This document shows positions 32,049 through 41,914 of a DNA stretch of 64,000 nucleotides, in pieces. Origin of the DNA: Actinopolyspora lacussalsi subsp. righensis. Lineage in GTDB: Bacteria; Actinomycetota; Actinomycetes; Mycobacteriales; Pseudonocardiaceae. The translations under genes and the position numbers were made by a program. Numbering within the stretch: position 1 is the stretch's first letter; every line of letters begins with the position of its first letter. The stretch spans positions 186,001-250,000 of the forward strand of contig NZ_FPAT01000007.1 of NCBI RefSeq assembly GCF_900116555.1, read 5' to 3'. The notes under the pieces are model-generated. The model saw only the letters and a program-made list of their open reading frames with translations. It searched no databases and was not told the origin of the DNA.

Positions 32049-32237
32049 ACTGGTTCCCGGTTGTTACCTCGGAGCCCGTCAGCGATGACGTGCGAGTTAA
32101 ATCCGCCGCTCCCGCCCGTCGCGCGGTGGAGTGGCACCGGGCTCCGGTTCTGGAAGGCATCGGAGCCTTCCCGGGGCAACGGATCTCCCTGGGGCATCGG
32201 ATCGCGCCGTGGCGCCGGTGCGCGGGTTTCGGCGTCC

Positions 32238-32612
32238 TCAGGAGCCGGGGTTGACCACGCCGATCACGTGCCCCTCCGGATCGGCGAACAGCCCGATCTC
32301 CAGCTGCTCCATCACCTTCTCCGGGCCCATCACCCGGCTGCCGCCGAGGGTCTCGGCCTGGGACAGCGCCTGCTCCACGTCGTCGACGCCCACGTAGAAC
32401 GTCACCATTCCCTCGTAGCCCTCCGGAACGGCGGCGATGCCGCCGCCGATGCCCACGGTCTCACCGTCGTCCTCGACCGTCTCGCGCTCGACCATGCCGT
32501 AGTCCAACTGGTTGTCCGTGTCGATCTTCCAGCCGAACAGCCGTGAGTAGTAGTCGCGGAGCTTCGCCGCGTCCTTGCCGAGAATCTCGAAGTGCACCAC
32601 CGGGTTGCCCAT
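32238..32612 (-). CDS. VOC (glyoxalase/bleomycin resistance) family protein
   Basis: The product is 124 residues starting MGNPVVHFEILGKDAAKLRDYY. Two beta-alpha-beta-beta-beta units are visible: the first with YYSRLFGWKID, the second with TFYVGVDDVEQALSQAETLGG and LFADPEGHVIGVV, where metal-binding His/Glu residues would lie. The start is placed at 32612 on domain grounds, with GGGAAGGGAGCGAATC upstream. The function is undetermined; VOC proteins isomerise or dioxygenate small molecules or bind antibiotics. Confidence 0.85.
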   Translation of the reverse strand: MGNPVVHFEILGKDAAKLRDYYSRLFGWKIDTDNQLDYGMVERETVEDDGETVGIGGGIAAVPEGYEGMVTFYVGVDDVEQALSQAETLGGSRVMGPEKVMEQLEIGLFADPEGHVIGVVNPGS

Positions 32613-32875
32613 GATTCGCTCCCTTCCCCGCGCATCGCCGGAATCCGTTCGCGCGATGCTTGTCGAAAGCACTCCCACCACGAGTAAAGAACCGTCCGAG
32701 ACCGGGTCGCAAGCTCTCGGCGACATCGGTGACTTCGGTCCTTCGAACCCGGGCAGGAGGCCCATGCGGGTCGGCACCTGTCCGTGGAGCCGCGTACGTG
32801 GTCTCGTGGTGAGCGTGCGACGGCGTGATCGGACCCTCGTGATCACGCGCACGGTCTCGTGAGAGGTTTCCCGGT

Positions 32876-33649
32876 ATGGACGTCAACGCTGACCTGGCCG
32901 AGGGGTTCGGGCGCTGGGAACTGGGCGACGACACCGCGCTGCTGGACATCGTCAGCAGCGCCAACGTCGCCTGCGGGTTCCACGCGGGTGATCCGAGGAC
33001 GCTGCGCGCGGCCTGCTCCGGAGCGGCGATGCGCGGGGTCGCCGTGGGGGCCCAGGTCGGTTACCGGGACCTGGCCGGATTCGGCCGCCGGTTCATCGAC
33101 ATGGACCCGGCCGAACTCGTGGACGAGGTGATCTACCAGATCGGCGCGCTCGACGCGCTGGCCAGGGTGGCGGGCACCGCGGTCACCTACGTCAAGCCGC
33201 ACGGCGCGCTGTACAACACCATCGTCTCGCACACCGAGCAGGCCGAGGCCGTGGTGGAAGCGGTGCGCCGGTTCCGTCCCGGCATGGCCGTGCTGGGCCT
33301 GGCCGGTTCGGAGTGGTTGCGGCTGGCGGGGGAGTCGGGGTTGAAGCCCCATCGGGAGGCGTTCGCCGATCGCGCCTATACCCCGGAGGGAACCCTCGTG
33401 CCGCGTGGTCGTCCCGGCGCGGTGCTGCACGACCCCGAGGCGATAGCCGACCGCTGCCTGCGGATCGTCCGGGGGCAACCGATCGAGGCGGCGGACGGGA
33501 CCCCGCTGTCGCTGTCGCCGGACTCGATCTGCGTGCACGGCGACACCCCCGACGCGGTGGGGATCGCCCGCACCGTGCGGCGGAAACTGACCGAGCAGGG
33601 GACGTCGATCGAGCCGTTCGCCCCGCCGCCCGCACTCGTGGCGGACTGA
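32876..33649 (+). CDS. pxpA: 5-oxoprolinase subunit PxpA (LamB/YcsF family)
   Basis: The product is 257 residues and, with PxpB and PxpC, hydrolyses 5-oxoproline to glutamate with ATP. The family signature MDVNADLAEGFGRWELGDD opens the protein, followed by SSANVACGFHAGDPRTL, GAQVGYRDLAGFGRR, TYVKPHGALYN and FADRAYTPEGTLVPR. ATG 32876 has GAGAGG upstream. The order A-B-C is the common bacterial one. The 115-base gap to pxpB contains a partial copy of the dispersed repeat. Confidence 0.93.
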   Translation: MDVNADLAEGFGRWELGDDTALLDIVSSANVACGFHAGDPRTLRAACSGAAMRGVAVGAQVGYRDLAGFGRRFIDMDPAELVDEVIYQIGALDALARVAGTAVTYVKPHGALYNTIVSHTEQAEAVVEAVRRFRPGMAVLGLAGSEWLRLAGESGLKPHREAFADRAYTPEGTLVPRGRPGAVLHDPEAIADRCLRIVRGQPIEAADGTPLSLSPDSICVHGDTPDAVGIARTVRRKLTEQGTSIEPFAPPPALVAD

Positions 33650-33662
33650 GAACCGTTTTCCG

Positions 33663-33723
33663 GTGTTCCTCCTCGATGTCGGTCCTCCCGGAGCGAGAGC
33701 CAGCGGGAGGTTCCGCCAAGCGA
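33663..33723 (+). repeat. Dispersed extragenic element, partial copy
   Basis: From CTCGATGTCGG at 33672 through GCGAGAGCC to GGGAGGTTCCGCCAAGCGA at 33723 this matches the right half of the full element at 41793-41882. The left hairpin arm is missing. It lies between pxpA and pxpB. Confidence 0.6.
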
Positions 33724-33764
33724 GCACCCCGGCAAGTTCGAACGGAAGACTCCAAGGAGGTGCG

Positions 33765-34421
33765 GTGCGGATCCTGCCCTGCGCGGACGCGGGTTTGCTC
33801 GTGGAACTGGACGAGCTGGAACAGGTGCTGGCGCTGCACGCCGCGCTGTCCGAACGGAGCCTGCCCGGCGTCCTCGACCTGATCCCCGCGGCACGGACAC
33901 TGCTCGTCTCGCTGGATCCCGAGCACGCCGACCGGCGCGCGCTCGCCGATGAGATCCGCCGAGTGCCGTTGACCGGAGCCCTGTCCGCCGGAACCGGATC
34001 GGCCGGAACCGGGGCGGCCGGGGGAGAACGCGCCGACCGGGGGTCGCTCACGGTGCCGGTGATCTACGACGGTGCGGATCTCGACGCGGTGGCCGAGCTG
34101 ACCGGGCTCACACCCCGCGAGGTGGTGCTCGCCCACACCGGAACCGAGTGGCGGGTGGCCTTCGGCGGATTCGCACCGGGATTCGGTTACCTGGTGGGAG
34201 GTGACCCCCGACTGGAGGTCCCACGCCGCGTGGAGTCCCGAACCGGTGTGCCCGCCGGTTCGGTCGGGTTGGCGGGCAGGTTCAGCGGTGTCTACCCGCG
34301 AACCTCGCCGGGCGGTTGGCAGCTGATCGGCCGCACCGAGCTGGAGATGTGGCGCACCGACCGTGATCCGCCCGCACTGCTGCGTCCCGGGGTGCGGGTG
34401 CGGTTCGAGGAGGTGTCATGA
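33765..34421 (+). CDS. pxpB: 5-oxoprolinase subunit PxpB (KipI family)
   Basis: The product is 218 residues from GTG 33765, directly behind AAGGAGG (33754-33760). The KipI-type fold is indicated by the N-terminal RILPCADAGLLVELDELEQVL and by the conserved C-terminal half: LTPREVVLAHTGTEWRVAFGGFAPGFGYL, PRRVESRTGVPAGSVGLAGRFSGVYPR and a closing RPGVRVRFEEV. It acts with PxpC and PxpA. Its stop overlaps the pxpC start (ATGA). Confidence 0.93.
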   Translation: MRILPCADAGLLVELDELEQVLALHAALSERSLPGVLDLIPAARTLLVSLDPEHADRRALADEIRRVPLTGALSAGTGSAGTGAAGGERADRGSLTVPVIYDGADLDAVAELTGLTPREVVLAHTGTEWRVAFGGFAPGFGYLVGGDPRLEVPRRVESRTGVPAGSVGLAGRFSGVYPRTSPGGWQLIGRTELEMWRTDRDPPALLRPGVRVRFEEVS

Positions 34422-35344
34422 GCGAACCGGACACCGGTACCGCCGGGCTCGACAAGGGGTCGCCGGCCACCCGACGGCTGGAGGTGCTGCGCCCCGGTCC
34501 GCTGTCGACCGTGCAGGATCTGGGCCGGACCGGACTGGCCGGGATGGGGGTGGGAGTCTCCGGGGCCGCCGATCGGAGCTCGCTGCGGCTGGCCAACCGC
34601 CTCGTCGGCAACGCGGAGTCGGAAGCCGCCGTGGAGATCACGCTGGGTGGGCTGTGGTTGCGCGCCCGCGGTGTGCTCACCGTCGCGCTGACCGGCGCCT
34701 CGTTTCCGGTCACGCTGGACGGGCGTGCGGCGGCGAGCCACACCGTGCTCACGCTGCCCACCGGTTCGGTACTGCGCGTCGGGCAGTGTCGCACGGGGAT
34801 GCGGGGGTACCTGGCGGTGCGCGGCGGTATCGACGTCCCGGCCGTGCTGGGGTCACGCGCCACCGACACGCTCTCGGGGCTGGGGCCGGAGCCGCTCGCG
34901 GTGGGCACCGTGCTCCCCGTCGGGCGAGCCCACGGCGAGTTCCCGCGCGTGGACGCCGCGCCGATCATCCCGCCGTCCGGCGGGGAACTGACGCTACCCG
35001 TGCTGCCCGGGCCGAGACAGGACTGGTTCAGCGCCGAAGCGCTGCGTCACCTGCTGCACGAGCCGTTCGAGGTCACCCGGGACAGCGACCGGGTCGGCAT
35101 GCGCCTGTCCGGACCGCCGCTGCCCCGGAACGAGACCGGTGAACTTCCCAGCGAGGGGATGGTCAGCGGGGCGCTGCAGGTACCGCCCGCTGGGCAGCCC
35201 ACCCTGTTCCTGGCGGACCACCCGGTGACCGGGGGATACCCCGTGATCGCGGTCGTGCTGTCGGCCCACGTGGCCGTGGCCGCACAGGCACGACCCGGCC
35301 AGCGGTTGCGCTTCCGCGCCGTGCGGGAGCCGTCGGAGTACTGA
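34418..35344 (+). CDS. pxpC: 5-oxoprolinase subunit PxpC (KipA/biotin-dependent-carboxylase-like)
   Basis: The product is 308 residues starting MSEPDTGTAGLDKG; ATGA overlap with pxpB. The family block LEVLRPGPLSTVQDLGRTGLAGMGVGVSGAAD is at about 21-55, RGYLAVRGGIDVP at about 125, and VSGALQVPPAGQPTLFLADHPVTGGYPVI near the C-terminus. With PxpA and PxpB it forms the ATP-dependent 5-oxoprolinase that clears pyroglutamate arising from glutamine or glutathione-like damage. Confidence 0.93.
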   Translation: MSEPDTGTAGLDKGSPATRRLEVLRPGPLSTVQDLGRTGLAGMGVGVSGAADRSSLRLANRLVGNAESEAAVEITLGGLWLRARGVLTVALTGASFPVTLDGRAAASHTVLTLPTGSVLRVGQCRTGMRGYLAVRGGIDVPAVLGSRATDTLSGLGPEPLAVGTVLPVGRAHGEFPRVDAAPIIPPSGGELTLPVLPGPRQDWFSAEALRHLLHEPFEVTRDSDRVGMRLSGPPLPRNETGELPSEGMVSGALQVPPAGQPTLFLADHPVTGGYPVIAVVLSAHVAVAAQARPGQRLRFRAVREPSEY

Positions 35345-35546
35345 TCGCGCGGCGGCACGATCGACCGACACCAGGGCCGACGTGTGCTGGTCCGGCGGGT
35401 ACCGGTCCGACGGGTGTTGCCGCGTCGCGCCCGGGCGATCTCGCCGCGCCGGAAGGGCCGCGGCAGCGGAGCCCTCGGGACGGCACGACGGCGCGGGCGG
35501 CCCGGAAGTTCCCACCGGCCCGCCCGCGGGAGTCATCGGGTTCGGG

Positions 35547-35756
35547 TCAGCTCGACTGCACGGTTCGCCGGTCGCGGACCGAGCCGTCGATGCCGTGGAT
35601 GAGGATCTCTCCTCCGTCGGAGTTCTCCAGCTGCCTGCGTGCCTCGTCGATGGCGTCCGCCTGGGTGTTGGTGCTCGACTCGGTGGATCCGGTGGCCGCG
35701 CCGACCACCTTCCAGCCGCCGCCACCGCCTCCGGGAACGACGTGTCGCTGGCCCAT
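35547..35756 (-). CDS. DUF2188 domain-containing protein
   Basis: The product is 69 residues: MGQRHVVPGGGGGGWKVVGAA, then TNTQADAIDEARRQLENSDGGEILIHGIDGSVRD. This is the complete DUF2188 unit (a short beta-alpha-beta fold). The function is unknown. It stands alone between pxpC and the aldo/keto reductase. Confidence 0.85.
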   Translation of the reverse strand: MGQRHVVPGGGGGGWKVVGAATGSTESSTNTQADAIDEARRQLENSDGGEILIHGIDGSVRDRRTVQSS

Positions 35757-35933
35757 GGTTACCTTTCCGGAAGGGGAAACGTCCTGCTCCGGCGTACCCG
35801 TGTCGGAACGCGCTCACACCACTCGGGTGATCCCTCCGAGCCGATCAACTCCCCACCCCGCTCGTCAATGCCGCAACGCCCGTGGCCCGCTCCGGAAACC
35901 GGGGTGAGGCCCCGGTCGGTGGGAGAGTCCTCG

Positions 35934-36926
<993 letters not shown>

Positions 36927-37202
36927 TCGCCCACTCCGTGTCGGTGAGTTCGATCGATTCCGTCGTCGAGTATGCCCGCGTGATCAGCGAACGGCAGTCC
37001 CACGCCGGATATTCCCGCGTTCGCGCGGCGAGGAAACGGGCACGGGAACCGGGCGCGGTGGGGGATTCCCGGTTTCCCGGCGAGGGGACTCGTCGGGCGC
37101 GTTACACGAATCGGTGGTGTCCCCGCGTTGCGGCCTCCGTTGGCGGGCACCGCGTGCGAGGGTGGTCGCGATTCGCGGTCGTTCGAGACACGGAGGTCGG
37201 GA

Positions 37203-37385
37203 GTGGACCGCAGGAGTGTGCTCGTTCTGGTGACATTCGCGGCGATCGCGGTCGGTTATCTGGTGGTGCGCGACCCGGTCGCCGCCGCCGGAGCTGTACG
37301 GCAGGGATCGCTGGTGCTCTTCGACAGCGTCGCTTTCGTGTTCCAGTCGCTGGTCACCTTCGTACGACACCTCTTCGAGGGGTAG
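37203..37385 (+). CDS. Small hydrophobic protein, two membrane segments
   Basis: The product is 60 residues from GTG 37203 with GGAGGT at about 37191. A first hydrophobic stretch VLVLVTFAAIAVGYLVV and a second LVLFDSVAFVFQSLVTFV flank a short charged linker. The family is not recognised, though short proteins of this design are common in Actinomycetota. No operon partner is evident. Confidence 0.6.
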   Translation: MDRRSVLVLVTFAAIAVGYLVVRDPVAAAGAVRQGSLVLFDSVAFVFQSLVTFVRHLFEG

Positions 37386-37521
37386 CCAATGGGGGAGTGG
37401 CTCCGAACCGGGTCTCCTCTCGTCCATCCGATGCGTTTCGAATCACATGTGTCTCTTGTCACGTAGGCTTGGGTCGTGCAGAGTCTTCCGGTGACCGGAT
37501 CGGGAACGCGAGGTGGTGCGA

Positions 37522-37869
37522 ATGTCCTCGACAGCTGAACTGGGTGACGTGCTTCGTGCGCTGTCCCAGCTGCGTACCGGTGTCGACGAGCTCTACACCA
37601 GATACGGCGACGTCGCCGTTGTGCGGCGTATCGAGAACGACCTCCAGCGACTGGAGATCGACGTCTCCGAGCTGTCGACCGCCGCCCCGGGGCCACCGCG
37701 CCAGCGTTCCGGCGGTGCCGCCGCGACGGCTCGCGGCGGTGGCGCGACCGCGCACCGCGAGGTAGGGGAGAGCGACATCATCGAGGTTCCCGACACACCC
37801 TACGACCCCTCCTGGTGGCAGGGCGTGGACGACGAGGGAGTGGGAGGCCAGTCATCGCGCGAGGACTGA
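37522..37869 (+). CDS. Conserved hypothetical actinobacterial protein
   Basis: The product is 115 residues from ATG 37522, with GAGGTGG upstream. The N-terminal half is a helical coil (LGDVLRALSQLRTGVDELYTRYG, VRRIENDLQRLEIDVSEL). A basic low-complexity linker follows, ending in an acidic IIEVPDTPYDPSWWQGVDDEG. It sits upstream of the succinate dehydrogenase genes without overlap. The function is not known. Confidence 0.6.
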   Translation: MSSTAELGDVLRALSQLRTGVDELYTRYGDVAVVRRIENDLQRLEIDVSELSTAAPGPPRQRSGGAAATARGGGATAHREVGESDIIEVPDTPYDPSWWQGVDDEGVGGQSSRED

Positions 37870-37997
37870 TTCCGCCCGTGGTCGCGGCACCGGACCCCTC
37901 GTGGTCGCCCCCGGTCCGGTGCGAACCGGGCCGGGGCCCGTGACGACCGGGCGACCACCGCGACAACCGTCATTCTCGCTACCACCAGAGGTCGAGC

Positions 37998-38792
37998 ATG
38001 TCAGCTCCCACAACTTCATCGTCCCTCCGGCGCGGGCGCACGCTGCGAACCGATCGATGGTGGTTGCCGCCACTGGGCACCGCGCTGGGACTCGGTGCCT
38101 TCGTCGTCTACGGCCTGATACGGACCTTCATGAACCAGTGGTACTGGGTGCCCGAGTACCACTACCTCGCCCCGTTCTTCTCGCCCTGCCTCAGCGACGC
38201 CTGCGTGCCCGGGGCGAGCCACTTCGGATCGCCGTTCCCGGACCTGGCGCCGTGGATTCCCCCACCGGTGTTCGTGCTGCCGTTCGTGCTCGGCTTCCGA
38301 CTGACCTGCTACTACTACCGAAAGGCCTACTACCGGTCCTTCTGGGCCGCGCCGCCCGCCTGCGCGGTGACCGAACCCCACCGCCGCTACACCGGTGAGA
38401 CGCGGTTCCCGCTGATCATGCAGAACGTGCACCGCTACTTCTTCTACGCCGCGCTGTTGGTGGCCGCGGTGCTGACCTACGACACCGTGATCGCCTTCCG
38501 TGGTCCGGGCGGCGGCTTCGGCGTCGGAATCGGGACGCTGCTCATGGTGGTCAACGTCGTGCTGCTGTGGGCCTACACGCTGTCCTGCCACTCCTGCAGG
38601 CATCTGATAGGCGGACGCATCAACCACTTCTCCCGCCACCCGGTGCGCTATCGAATGTGGACGCTGGTGAGCAGGATGAACGGTCACCACATGGGGCTCG
38701 CCTGGGCATCGCTGGTGTCGGTCGCGCTGGTGGACCTCTACGTGATGCTCGTGGCCGCGGGCGCCTTCCCGGATCCGCGGCTGTTCAACTGA
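37998..38792 (+). CDS. Succinate dehydrogenase membrane anchor subunit (Sdh1 type)
   Basis: The product is 264 residues, an integral membrane protein with about five hydrophobic segments. Family-typical loops are NQWYWVPEYHYLAPFFSPCLSDACV and FRLTCYYYRKAYYRSFW, with His residues in QNVHRYFFYAALL and MNGHHMGLAW that could ligate haem or contact quinone. It precedes the flavoprotein and iron-sulfur genes in the order seen for the actinobacterial Sdh1-type complex. It anchors the dehydrogenase and passes electrons to menaquinone. Confidence 0.78.
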   Translation: MSAPTTSSSLRRGRTLRTDRWWLPPLGTALGLGAFVVYGLIRTFMNQWYWVPEYHYLAPFFSPCLSDACVPGASHFGSPFPDLAPWIPPPVFVLPFVLGFRLTCYYYRKAYYRSFWAAPPACAVTEPHRRYTGETRFPLIMQNVHRYFFYAALLVAAVLTYDTVIAFRGPGGGFGVGIGTLLMVVNVVLLWAYTLSCHSCRHLIGGRINHFSRHPVRYRMWTLVSRMNGHHMGLAWASLVSVALVDLYVMLVAAGAFPDPRLFN

Positions 38793-38876
38793 CCCCCGGC
38801 GCGCCGCGGCCGTGCGCGCACGCGGTCGAGCGGCAGCGCCGCGAAACCATTTCGGACGAGAAATCGGAAACGTCAC

Positions 38877-40778
38877 ATGGCCGAGATCGAGAGTCACGAC
38901 TACGACGTGATCGTCATCGGGGCGGGCGGTGCCGGCCTGCGTGCCGCCATCGAGGCCCGCTCGCGCGGACTGCGCACGGCGGTGCTGTGCAAGTCGCTGT
39001 TCGGCAAGGCGCACACCGTCATGGCCGAGGGCGGTATCGCCGCCGCGATGGGCAACGTCAACTCGGGGGACAACTGGCAGGTGCACTTCCGCGACACCAT
39101 GCGCGGCGGCAAGTTCCTGAACAACTGGCGCATGGCCGAGCTGCACGCCACCGAGGCCCCGCAGCGCGTCTGGGAGCTGGAGACCTACGGCGCACTGTTC
39201 GACCGCACCGCCGACGGTCGGATCAGCCAGCGCAACTTCGGCGGGCACGAGTACCCCAGGCTCGCGCACGTGGGTGACCGCACCGGACTGGAACTGATCC
39301 GCACGCTGCAGCAGCAGGTGGTCTCGCTGCAGCAGTCCGACCACGCCGAGCACGGCGACTACGAGGCCGGGCTGCGGATCTTCGCCGAGTTCACGGTGAC
39401 CGACCTGCTGCTGGACGGGGACCGCATCGCCGGGACGCTCGGGTACTGGCGGGAGAACGGTCGGTTCGTGCGGCTGCGGGCACCAGCGGTGGTGCTGGCG
39501 ACCGGTGGGATCGGCAAGTCCTTCAAAGTGACCTCCAACTCCTGGGAGTACACCGGCGACGGGCACGCCCTCGCGCTGCGGGCGGGCGCCCGGCTGATCA
39601 ACATGGAGTTCGTGCAGTTCCACCCCACCGGCATGGTCTGGCCGCCCAGCGTGAAGGGGATCCTGGTCACCGAATCCGTGCGCGGTGACGGTGGTGTGCT
39701 GCGCGACGCCTCGGGAAGACGCTTCATGTTCGACTACATTCCCGAGGTCTTCAAGGAGTCCTACGCGGACAGCCCGGAGGAGGCCGACCGGTGGTACTCC
39801 GATCCGGACAACAACCGCAGGCCACCGGAACTGCTGCCGCGCGACGAAGTGGCACGCGCGATCAACAACGAGGTCAAGGAGGGCAGGGGAACCCCGCACG
39901 GTGGGGTCTACCTCGACGTGGCCAGCAGGCTCTCCGCCGAGGAGATCATGCGCAGGCTGCCCTCGATGCACCACCAGTTCAAGGAACTGGCCGATGTGGA
40001 CATCACCAGTGAGCGCATGGAGGTCGGGCCGACCTGCCACTACGTGATGGGTGGTGTGGAGGTCGACCCCGACACCGCGGCCTCCTCGGTGCCCGGGCTG
40101 TTCGCCGCGGGGGAGGTGGCGGGCGGTATGCACGGTTCCAACCGGCTCGGGGGCAACTCGCTCTCCGACCTGCTGGTCTTCGGCAGGCGGGCCGGAGCGG
40201 GCGCCGCCGAGCACGTCGCCGCCGCGCGGCACGCCCGCCCCGACGTCTCGGAGGAGGTGGTGACCGAGGCGGTGAACTCCGCACTCGCCCCGTTCGAGGT
40301 CACCGACGTGCGGGGCCAGGAGAACCCCTACTCGTTGCAGGCGGAGCTGCAGCAGGTGATGAACCGGCTGGTCGGGATCATCCGGGACGGGGCCGAGATG
40401 TGTGCCGCGTTGGAACAGCTCGCCGAGATCAAACAGCGTGCCGTCCGGCTGGCCGTTCCGGAGGGCAACCGCCACTTCAACCCCGGCTGGCACCTGGCGC
40501 TGGACCTGCGCAACATGTTGGTCGTCAGCGAGTGCGTGGCTGCGGCGGCGCTGCGCCGCACCGAGAGCAGGGGCGGGCACACTCGCGACGACCACCCGGG
40601 CATGAACTCGAAGTGGCGCGGCACGCTGCTCGGCTGCGAGCTGCGGGACGGTTCGATCGAGATCACCGAGCACGAGCAGCCGCCGATGCGGGAGGACCTG
40701 TTGCGGCTGTTCTCCGTGGCGGAGCTGGGCAAGTACTTCACCGAGGAGGAGCTGGCCATCGTAAGAACGCCTTCTTAG
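38877..40778 (+). CDS. sdhA: Succinate dehydrogenase/fumarate reductase flavoprotein subunit
   Basis: The product is 633 residues. The dinucleotide motif YDVIVIGAGGAGLRAAIEA is at about 10-28. The covalent-FAD His lies in GKAHTVMAEGGIAAAMG. Catalytic regions are MEFVQFHPTGM, RGDGGVLRDASGRRFMFDY and RLGGNSLSDLLVFGRRAG. ATG 38877 has a spaced purine tract upstream. It oxidises succinate to fumarate (or the reverse) together with the neighbouring anchor and Fe-S subunits, linking the TCA cycle to the membrane quinone pool. Confidence 0.93.
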   Translation: MAEIESHDYDVIVIGAGGAGLRAAIEARSRGLRTAVLCKSLFGKAHTVMAEGGIAAAMGNVNSGDNWQVHFRDTMRGGKFLNNWRMAELHATEAPQRVWELETYGALFDRTADGRISQRNFGGHEYPRLAHVGDRTGLELIRTLQQQVVSLQQSDHAEHGDYEAGLRIFAEFTVTDLLLDGDRIAGTLGYWRENGRFVRLRAPAVVLATGGIGKSFKVTSNSWEYTGDGHALALRAGARLINMEFVQFHPTGMVWPPSVKGILVTESVRGDGGVLRDASGRRFMFDYIPEVFKESYADSPEEADRWYSDPDNNRRPPELLPRDEVARAINNEVKEGRGTPHGGVYLDVASRLSAEEIMRRLPSMHHQFKELADVDITSERMEVGPTCHYVMGGVEVDPDTAASSVPGLFAAGEVAGGMHGSNRLGGNSLSDLLVFGRRAGAGAAEHVAAARHARPDVSEEVVTEAVNSALAPFEVTDVRGQENPYSLQAELQQVMNRLVGIIRDGAEMCAALEQLAEIKQRAVRLAVPEGNRHFNPGWHLALDLRNMLVVSECVAAAALRRTESRGGHTRDDHPGMNSKWRGTLLGCELRDGSIEITEHEQPPMREDLLRLFSVAELGKYFTEEELAIVRTPS

Positions 40779-40780
40779 CG

Positions 40781-40799
40781 GAACCGTCGGTTCGGTTTT
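40781..40799 (+). terminator. Short hairpin with T-run after sdhA
   Basis: GAACC-GTC-GGTTC followed by GGTTTT begins three bases after the sdhA stop. The stem is only five pairs, so it may attenuate rather than stop transcription into the Fe-S gene. Confidence 0.35.
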
Positions 40800-40808
40800 C
40801 GTGGGGCG

Positions 40809-40850
40809 TGGCGGAACCTCTCGCACGGTTCTCGTCCCGGTCCGAGCATG
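40809..40850 (-). repeat. Dispersed extragenic element, partial copy
   Basis: On the minus strand GACGAGAACCGTGCGAGAGGTTCCGCCAC ends this copy; the 17 bases GCGAGAGGTTCCGCCAC match the copy at 41793-41882 exactly. The hairpin half is diverged. It lies between the flavoprotein and Fe-S genes. Confidence 0.55.
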
Positions 40851-40896
40851 CTGCGAGTGCGGGCTTTCGGTGAGCGTCGTGGAAGGGACTGTGGAA

Positions 40897-41655
40897 ATGG
40901 GATACCGGGCGCGACTGCGCGTGTGGCGCGGTGACGCCGATTCCGGCGAGCTGCGGGACTACGAGGTCGACGCGGAGGAAGGCGAGGTGGTGCTCGACCT
41001 GCTGCACCGACTACAGGCCACCCAGTGTGCGGACCTGGCGGTGCGCTGGAACTGCAAGGCGGGCAAGTGCGGTTCCTGCTCGGCCGAGGTCAACGGCAGG
41101 CCGCGGTTGACCTGCATGACCAGGCTGTCGCTGTTCGACACCGACGAGACCATAACGGTCACCCCGATGCGGGCCTTTCCGGTGATCAAGGATCTCGTCT
41201 GTGACGTCTCGTACAACTACGTCAAGGCACGCGAGGTGCCCGCCTTCAGCCCACCCGAGGGGTTGGAGCCGGGGGAGTACCGGATGCAACAGCGGGACGT
41301 GGAGCGTTCCCAGGAGTTCCGCAAGTGCATCGAGTGCTTCCTGTGCCAGGACACCTGCCACGTGATCCGCGATCACTCGGAGAACAAGGAGGCGTTCTCG
41401 GGGCCGAGGTTCCTGATGCGGGTCGCCGAGCTGGAGATGCACCCGCTGGACTCGCACCAGGAGAAGGGCGGCGACCGCCCGGAGGAGGCGAGGGGCGACC
41501 ACGGGCTCGGGCTCTGCAACATCACCAAGTGCTGCACCGAAGTGTGCCCGGAGCACATCGGGATCACCGACAACGCGCTCATCCCGCTCAAGGAACGCCT
41601 GGCCGACCGGAGGTACGACCCGCTGACCATGCTGTTCCGGCGTAAGAACCGCTAG
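40897..41655 (+). CDS. sdhB: Succinate dehydrogenase/fumarate reductase iron-sulfur subunit
   Basis: The product is 252 residues from ATG 40897; GTG 40870 is an in-frame alternative with a weaker ribosome site. The [2Fe-2S] site is WNCKAGKCGSCSAEVNG with a later LTC (about residues 50-75). The [4Fe-4S]/[3Fe-4S] ligands are in CIECFLCQDTCHV and CNITKCCTEVCPEH. It transfers electrons from the flavoprotein to the anchor and quinone. The C-terminal spacer is rich in charged residues. Confidence 0.93.
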   Translation: MGYRARLRVWRGDADSGELRDYEVDAEEGEVVLDLLHRLQATQCADLAVRWNCKAGKCGSCSAEVNGRPRLTCMTRLSLFDTDETITVTPMRAFPVIKDLVCDVSYNYVKAREVPAFSPPEGLEPGEYRMQQRDVERSQEFRKCIECFLCQDTCHVIRDHSENKEAFSGPRFLMRVAELEMHPLDSHQEKGGDRPEEARGDHGLGLCNITKCCTEVCPEHIGITDNALIPLKERLADRRYDPLTMLFRRKNR

Positions 41656-41702
41656 CCCGGTGTTTTGCGTTGTACGGTGGTCCCGCCCGCCTGCGTAGCT
41701 GG

Positions 41703-41717
41703 TCGCTTGGCGGAACC
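41703..41717 (-). repeat. Dispersed extragenic element, short fragment
   Basis: The minus strand reads GGTTCCGCCAAGCGA, identical over 15 bases to the end of the partial copy at 33709-33723. It lies about 85 bases before the full copy at 41793. Confidence 0.45.
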
Positions 41718-41792
41718 GCCGGGTCGCTTCGGTGCAGGGCGCACCCCGACCACCCTCGCAGCCGGCACCGCCGCGGGTTCTCCCGTGTGGCT

Positions 41793-41882
41793 CTCGTGAG
41801 GAAGGCCCGACGTGGCGTAGTACCTACTCGATGTCGGGCCTCGCCGCAGCGAGAGCCGCGCGAGAGGTTCCGCCACCCGACC
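41793..41882 (+). repeat. Dispersed extragenic element, full copy
   Basis: Hairpin arms AGGCCCGACGT (41803-41813) and ATGTCGGGCCT (41831-41841) enclose a 17-base loop with GTAGTAC. The conserved right half follows: GCAGCGAGAGCCGCG and GAGAGGTTCCGCCACCCGACC. The element aligns over about 88 bases with the minus strand of 8248-8335. It fills the gap between the Fe-S gene and the convergent SDR. Confidence 0.65.
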
Positions 41883-41914
41883 CCTACGACGAGTGGACAC
41901 GTCCTGTCGGTTCA

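Noticed and set aside
38016-40826. 936-codon minus-strand frame opposite the succinate dehydrogenase genes
   Set aside because: It is a GC-bias shadow of sdhA; composition is His/Arg/Gly-rich without domain structure, whereas the plus strand encodes a clear flavoprotein.
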